From Cryobacterium sp. PH31-AA6 (lineage in GTDB: Bacteria; Actinomycetota; Actinomycetes; Actinomycetales; Microbacteriaceae), in assembly GCF_030063195.1 (NCBI RefSeq), contig NZ_JASISS010000027.1, positions 1-41,641 of the forward strand: a stretch of DNA of 41,641 nt. Direction: 5' to 3'. Shown here one piece after another: positions 38,297 through 41,641 of this stretch. Both the position numbers and the translations under genes were made by a program. Every line of letters begins with the position of its first letter. Position 1 is the stretch's first letter. The notes below the pieces were generated by a model. The model saw only the letters and a program-made list of their open reading frames with translations. It was not told the DNA's origin and searched no databases.

Positions 38297-39037
38297 GTGG
38301 ACAAGAACAGGCTCTGGGTTGTCGCTTCCGTGTTGGCCATGGGTGCGATCCTCGCGTTGGGCTTCCTTCTCGGGATCCAGCCGCAGCTCACTGCGACGGC
38401 CGCGGCCAACTCCGAGCGCGCGAATGTAGAAGCGACCAATTCTGCTCAGGCTGCTGTCCTGGACCAGCTGAAGACGGACTTCGCCGGTATCGAGGTGGTC
38501 CGGGCGGAGCTGGCGCCGCTCAGCGCATCAGTGCCGACCGGCACCGAAATGCCGGCCTTTGTCAACCAGCTTTCGGAACTGGCCGCGCAGTCTCAGGTGA
38601 CCCTGACGGGTATCACGGTAAGCGAGGCGCAGGCCTATGCGCCGGTCGTCGCACCGGTCCTCGCAGTTCCCGCCGTGGAGGCGCCTGCCGCTGATGCGAA
38701 CACGACCACCGACCCGACTACGATTCCCGCTCCGGCAGAGTTGGCGACCGCCGGAGTACCCCCTGTCGTGGACCCGCGCATTAGCGCTACGAACTTCGCG
38801 TCTCTTGGTGTTCAGATTCAGATCAGCGGCGACTACGATCGCGTTCTCGACTTCGTCAGTGGGCTGCAGGCGGGCTCCCGGCTCTTCCTGCTTTCCGGCC
38901 TATCTACGGTTGCAGCCACCAGCCCTGCGGATGGTGCGGCACCGGCTTCAGGCGGAACTGTCGATGCCACCATCACCGGTCTCGTCTACGTGCTCGTCCC
39001 GCCGGCAGGGGCAACTGCCGCCGTCGCGGCTCCGTAG
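38297..39037 (+). CDS. pilO: Type IV pilus assembly protein PilO
   Basis: A 246-residue protein with an N-terminal membrane helix (about 6-26), a coiled coil (about 38-70) and an extracytoplasmic ferredoxin-like domain (PTGTEMPAFVNQLSELAAQS, VQIQISGDYDRVLDFVSGLQ and FLLSGLS). An Ala/Pro/Thr linker of about 45 residues splits the domain, longer than usual. It pairs with PilN to connect PilM to the pilus. The GTG start has GGAGAAG upstream inside the end of pilN. No pilP or pilQ follows, consistent with a cell lacking an outer membrane. Confidence 0.92.
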   Translation: MDKNRLWVVASVLAMGAILALGFLLGIQPQLTATAAANSERANVEATNSAQAAVLDQLKTDFAGIEVVRAELAPLSASVPTGTEMPAFVNQLSELAAQSQVTLTGITVSEAQAYAPVVAPVLAVPAVEAPAADANTTTDPTTIPAPAELATAGVPPVVDPRISATNFASLGVQIQISGDYDRVLDFVSGLQAGSRLFLLSGLSTVAATSPADGAAPASGGTVDATITGLVYVLVPPAGATAAVAAP

Positions 39038-39099
39038 CAATGGGCATGGCGCGCCGACTCTGCGTCGTGCTTCCGCGGCGCGCCACACGCGCATTGCTA
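39035..39099 (+). terminator. Long hairpin at the end of the pilus gene cluster
   Basis: Two nested stems: TAGCAATG (39035-39042) with CATTGCTA (39092-39099), and TGGCGCGCCG (39047-39056) with CGGCGCGCCA (39076-39085). The outer stem includes the pilO stop codon. There is no T run, so it may act as a terminator aided by Rho or as a mRNA-stabilising end. Confidence 0.6.
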
Positions 39100-39103
39100 T
39101 GGT
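39098..39103 (+). promoter_or_regulatory. Candidate -10 element TATGGT
   Basis: TATGGT lies 43 nt before the ATG at 39147 and overlaps the right arm of the preceding hairpin. No -35 is clear. Confidence 0.3.
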
Positions 39104-39146
39104 TACAGCAGAGAGCTACGGCCGTTAGGCCCGTGAGGAGTGCAGC

Positions 39147-40082
39147 ATGAGCGACACAACGCCCAACGACGGCAAGATCAACCCCGACACGGATGTCTCG
39201 GCAACGCCCGGACACCACGAGACAGGCCCGGTCGACGCCAGCGCCGCCGCCACGCCGGCAGCCTCCGGCCCGGTCGAACCAGTGGGCGAACCCATCTCCT
39301 ACGATGCGCCGGTCTCCGCCGACTCGGTCAAGCGCGACACCTACGTGCCGGCCAGCGAGCCTGGCACCGGAGCCGCGACCCTCGCCAGCGATGATGCTCC
39401 CACCCGCGTGCAGCCGGCCGCGTACACCCCGCCGGTCGAACCCGTGCAGCCCTACGTGCCGGCCGCGGCAGCAACGCCAGTGAACACGGCTGCGCCCGTG
39501 ACCACCGCGGCGCAGTCGCCGGTGTTCATCCAGGCGCCCACCCAGCCGAAGTACAAGGGCAACCGCGGCGCCGGCATCCTGATCGCGCTCTTCGCCACAG
39601 TGGTCTTCGCCGCCCTGTACGCCCTCATCGCCCTGGCGCTCTCCGGCATCGGCAGCGGCTCCTTCACCGACACCACGGCCAAGTTCACCAACTTCATCGT
39701 GCTGCCGATCTTCTACGTGCCGGCGATCTTCTTCTTCCTCGCCTTCGCATTGCTGATCGCGGTCGTCAACCGTGGCGGCTGGTGGGCCTACGTGCTCTTC
39801 GGCTTCCTGGTGGCCGTTGTGGTCTACATCTCCTACATCGGAGCCGCCCTGCTCAGCGTGCAGGCCTGGAACTTCACGCCTGACGAGGCGCTGCGCTTCA
39901 TCAGCCAGCAGTGGCTGAACCCGGGCGCGATCGCCGCCGCCGTCGTCGCCCGCGAGGTGCCGATCTGGACCGGCGCGTGGATCGCCCGCCGCGGCCGCTC
40001 GGTCACCGCCCGCAATGCGGCCGCCAAGGCGGAGTACGACCGCGTGCTCGCCGACGGACCGCAGGGAATTCGCTCCAACTAG
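39147..40082 (+). CDS. Polytopic membrane protein with a long disordered N-terminus
   Basis: A 311-residue protein of unrecognised family. The first 130 residues are Pro/Ala/Thr/Glu-rich and disordered, ending in a basic PKYKGNRGAG. Four hydrophobic segments follow (about 143-168, 183-206, 211-235 and 255-277), then a basic cytoplasmic tail (RRGRSVTARNAAAKAEYDRVL). GAGGAG lies 8-10 nt before the ATG. It is next to a second small membrane-protein gene, so the two may form an operon. No catalytic or binding motif is visible. Confidence 0.85.
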   Translation: MSDTTPNDGKINPDTDVSATPGHHETGPVDASAAATPAASGPVEPVGEPISYDAPVSADSVKRDTYVPASEPGTGAATLASDDAPTRVQPAAYTPPVEPVQPYVPAAAATPVNTAAPVTTAAQSPVFIQAPTQPKYKGNRGAGILIALFATVVFAALYALIALALSGIGSGSFTDTTAKFTNFIVLPIFYVPAIFFFLAFALLIAVVNRGGWWAYVLFGFLVAVVVYISYIGAALLSVQAWNFTPDEALRFISQQWLNPGAIAAAVVAREVPIWTGAWIARRGRSVTARNAAAKAEYDRVLADGPQGIRSN

Positions 40083-40135
40083 CGGTCGCGCGGAGGGGCG
40101 GCCTGGCCGCCTCTTCCGCCCGCGGAGGGGTGCCG

Positions 40136-40624
40136 ATGCGTGATTACCAGAAGTACGCGGCGGTCGTCGCCGTGTTCGCCGCCGTGCTCTATGGCGCGCT
40201 GGTGGTTGCCGCCTTCGGCATGATCAGCCTCGCTACCGACCTTGACGTGATCAGCCAGACGGATGCCGGCCCGCTCGTGGGCCCGAGCATGGCCGCGGCC
40301 GCCGTGGTGCTGGTCTTCGTGCTCATGCTCACCCTCGGGCTTCGGGACCGGCCCAATCGGCAGCGCGTCGCCGTGGGCTACTCGCTCGGAACCGGGGTGG
40401 CGGCGTTCGCCGGCTTCATCGTCGTCGGCGCCATCCTCTACCCGATCACCAGCGGCCGGGCGTTCGACGCACTCACCTTCACGGAGACCACCCTCGCCCG
40501 GCCCTTCGCCGCGACGACCGGGGTGCTCGCCTTCACGGTCACCCTGCTCTACTCGGTCATCCTCGCCTCCCGGGTCGGCGAGCACGGCCGCCCGCTGTGG
40601 CCATGGGAGCGCCCCGGCGACTAA
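40136..40624 (+). CDS. Small four-helix membrane protein, conserved hypothetical
   Basis: A 162-residue protein with four predicted membrane helices (about 7-30, 50-67, 79-103 and 125-146), short loops and an Arg/Trp-rich end (RPLWPWERP). I do not recognise a named family. GGAGGGG lies 5-6 nt before the ATG at 40136, which sets the start; the longer frame upstream belongs to a shadow of the preceding gene. It follows that gene at 53 nt and probably shares its transcript. Confidence 0.8.
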   Translation: MRDYQKYAAVVAVFAAVLYGALVVAAFGMISLATDLDVISQTDAGPLVGPSMAAAAVVLVFVLMLTLGLRDRPNRQRVAVGYSLGTGVAAFAGFIVVGAILYPITSGRAFDALTFTETTLARPFAATTGVLAFTVTLLYSVILASRVGEHGRPLWPWERPGD

Positions 40625-40753
40625 CGGCTGCCGCGCCGTCGCCGCGCCGGTTTCGGCAGCCCGCCCCCGCGCCCGCGGTCGCGCCCTGCGGAAACGGGCG
40701 CGGCCAGAGCGGCCCCGCCGCGTGGACGAGCCCGGTGGGGGAGAGTGCACAAT

Positions 40754-40771
40754 GAGATTCGCTCGAATCTC
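40754..40771. promoter_or_regulatory. Perfect 18-bp palindrome upstream of the next gene
   Basis: GAGATTCG (40754-40761) and CGAATCTC (40764-40771) flank CT. It lies just upstream of where a -35 would be for the TATCCT at 40797-40802, a typical place for an operator or activator site. Confidence 0.5.
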
Positions 40772-40796
40772 CCCGTTCGCACCCCGTGTTTGCGGG

Positions 40797-40802
40797 TATC
40801 CT
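40797..40802 (+). promoter_or_regulatory. Candidate leaderless-type -10 TATCCT
   Basis: TATCCT ends 8 nt before the ATG at 40811, with no ribosome binding site between them. Confidence 0.45.
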
Positions 40803-40810
40803 TAACGTCC

Positions 40811-41464
40811 ATGGATGGAACCATCGAGTCACGTGTCAGCCATGAGGTTGACAACTGGTTGCGTTGGCTTCCGCGCTGGCGCCCCGGCACGCACCGCGGC
40901 CGATCCCGCCTCTGCCGCACCTGCTTCGGCTCCCCGGTCATCGTCGCCGCCGGGCTGGCCACGGATGTCCCGCACGCCGTGCAGCACGCCCTCGCCATGC
41001 GCGTCAAACTCGTCATCGACGCCGCCGTCGACGAGTACACCGAGCGCAACCTGCCCCTGCTCAGCCGCGAGGTGCGCCTGAACGAGCAACGCAAGGCGGC
41101 GGCGAGCTACCACCCCAGTGAGGGACTCGATCCCGAATACAAGGGCCTCGACCTCGACCCGCCCACCACGGCCGACGCCCCCTACCTCTTCACCTTCGCC
41201 GAGCTGGCCCGCCCGGACCAGGCCACGGCCGCCGCATCCGCGCCAGCGCCGCTTTCGGCCGAGGAGAAGGCGGCCATCCGGGCCGAGCTGAAACTCGCCG
41301 ACGAGTATGCGGCTCAGGTCGGCAGCCAGGTCTGCGCCGAACTGGAATTCCACCGCGAGCGGATGCGCCGCGCCGTCGCCGAGTTCGTCGAACCCTGGGT
41401 ACTGGTCCTCCTCGCCGACCTCGACACCGCCCTCGACTCCCCGCTCTGGCCGCGCGGCATCTGA
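40811..41464 (+). CDS. Conserved hypothetical soluble protein with a CRTC motif
   Basis: A 217-residue protein of unknown function. It opens MDGTIESRVSHEVDNWLRWLP, then RSRLCRTCFGSPVIVAAGLA carries a CxxC pair that could bind metal or act in redox chemistry. The rest is helical: LVIDAAVDEYTERNLPLL, then a Pro/Asp-rich stretch, then long charged helices (EEKAAIRAELKLADEYAAQ and onward). There is no signal peptide or membrane segment. The ATG at 40811 follows the TATCCT -10 closely; the 22 upstream codons run back through the promoter and are not counted. A perfect palindrome upstream suggests control by a dimeric regulator. Confidence 0.8.
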   Translation: MDGTIESRVSHEVDNWLRWLPRWRPGTHRGRSRLCRTCFGSPVIVAAGLATDVPHAVQHALAMRVKLVIDAAVDEYTERNLPLLSREVRLNEQRKAAASYHPSEGLDPEYKGLDLDPPTTADAPYLFTFAELARPDQATAAASAPAPLSAEEKAAIRAELKLADEYAAQVGSQVCAELEFHRERMRRAVAEFVEPWVLVLLADLDTALDSPLWPRGI

Positions 41465-41484
41465 GCCGCGGTGGTCGAGCGACC

Positions 41485-41506
41485 GGTGGTCGAGCTCGTC
41501 GAGACC
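41485..41506. repeat. Copy of the dispersed 22-bp repeat next to a transposase end
   Basis: 20/22 identical to the copy at 17571-17592; a partial second copy (GGTGGTCGAGC) begins at 41470. It is 31 nt from the stop codon of the IS110-like gene. Confidence 0.8.
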
Positions 41507-41537
41507 AGGCGCGGGGATCTCGATGCTCCTATTGATG

Positions 41538-41641
41538 TCAAGCGGCGATTTGGGTTGGGGTGTGGCGTTGTTGGATGGCGTTGAGGATGGGGAAGATTTC
41601 TCGGGCGAGGTAGCGTTTGAGTAGGCGCATGGCGTCGCGTT
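41538..41641 (-). CDS. IS110-like transposase, C-terminal end only
   Basis: Thirty-three codons and a TGA are in the window; the gene begins beyond the right edge. The readable end is RDAMRLLKRYLAREIFPILN followed by AIQQRHTPTQIAA. An R-(D/E)-A-hydrophobic-R-hydrophobic-LKR block just before the C-terminus is typical, from memory, of IS110/IS1111 recombinases, enzymes with a DEDD and serine-type active site guided by a bridge RNA in related elements. No inverted repeats are expected for the IS110 group. Codon use is richer in A/C than in the neighbouring gene. The call rests on a short stretch, so it is moderately sure. Confidence 0.6.
   Translation of the reverse strand, partial: RDAMRLLKRYLAREIFPILNAIQQRHTPTQIAA

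Noticed and set aside
35667..39037. Loss of the secretin PilQ and PilP as a broken pilus system
   Set aside because: Single-membrane bacteria do not need an outer-membrane secretin, so the absence is expected.

Overview
The window is high-GC DNA whose RpoB and RpoC sequences, leaderless-type promoters and GTG/TTG starts point to an actinobacterium. The dispersed motif around TCGAGCCTGTCGAGA and the gene repertoire suggest the family Microbacteriaceae, possibly near Cryobacterium; that placement is an inference from memory. No rRNA, complete tRNA or CRISPR array is visible. All calls come from reading the sequence; no database search was possible.

Left part (1-9700): mostly housekeeping and conserved small genes. 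It holds a DEAD-box RNA helicase, a DUF1684 protein coupled to an SRPBCC protein, a divergent EVE-domain protein, a membrane-anchored coiled-coil protein, a ComB-like protein, DUF427, a SprT-like protease overlapping a PQQ-type sugar dehydrogenase lipoprotein, a TPR protein and a spermidine-synthase-like protein. Several starts lie 6-8 nt after a -10-like hexamer and lack a clear ribosome binding site, the leaderless layout common in actinobacteria. Two gaps carry long inverted repeats.

Centre (9700-24400): rpoB-rpoC with a promoter, a leader of about 180 nt and a strong terminator. Next comes a redox island: an OmpR-type two-component pair reads away from two small secreted or anchored proteins, an ApbE flavin transferase, and a fusion of ferric-reductase-like membrane domain, FAD/NAD reductase and 2Fe-2S ferredoxin. 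The FMN-binding substrate protein that normally accompanies ApbE is not recognisable. An array of eight 18-bp repeats follows.

Right part (24400-39037): a VOC protein, then a large membrane GGDEF-EAL cyclic-di-GMP protein directly upstream of a compact type IV pilus locus. The locus reads pilB, pilT, pilC, major pilin, three PilV/PilW/PilX-like minor pilin genes, prepilin peptidase, pilM, pilN and pilO. There is no secretin, as expected for a single-membrane cell. From pilC onward the G+C content looks lower than in the flanks. The prepilin peptidase gene contains a copy of the dispersed 22-bp repeat inside its reading frame.

Right end (39038-41641): two membrane-protein genes, an unrecognised gene with a perfect 18-bp palindrome upstream, another copy of the dispersed repeat, and the 3' end of an IS110-like transposase gene that runs off the window.
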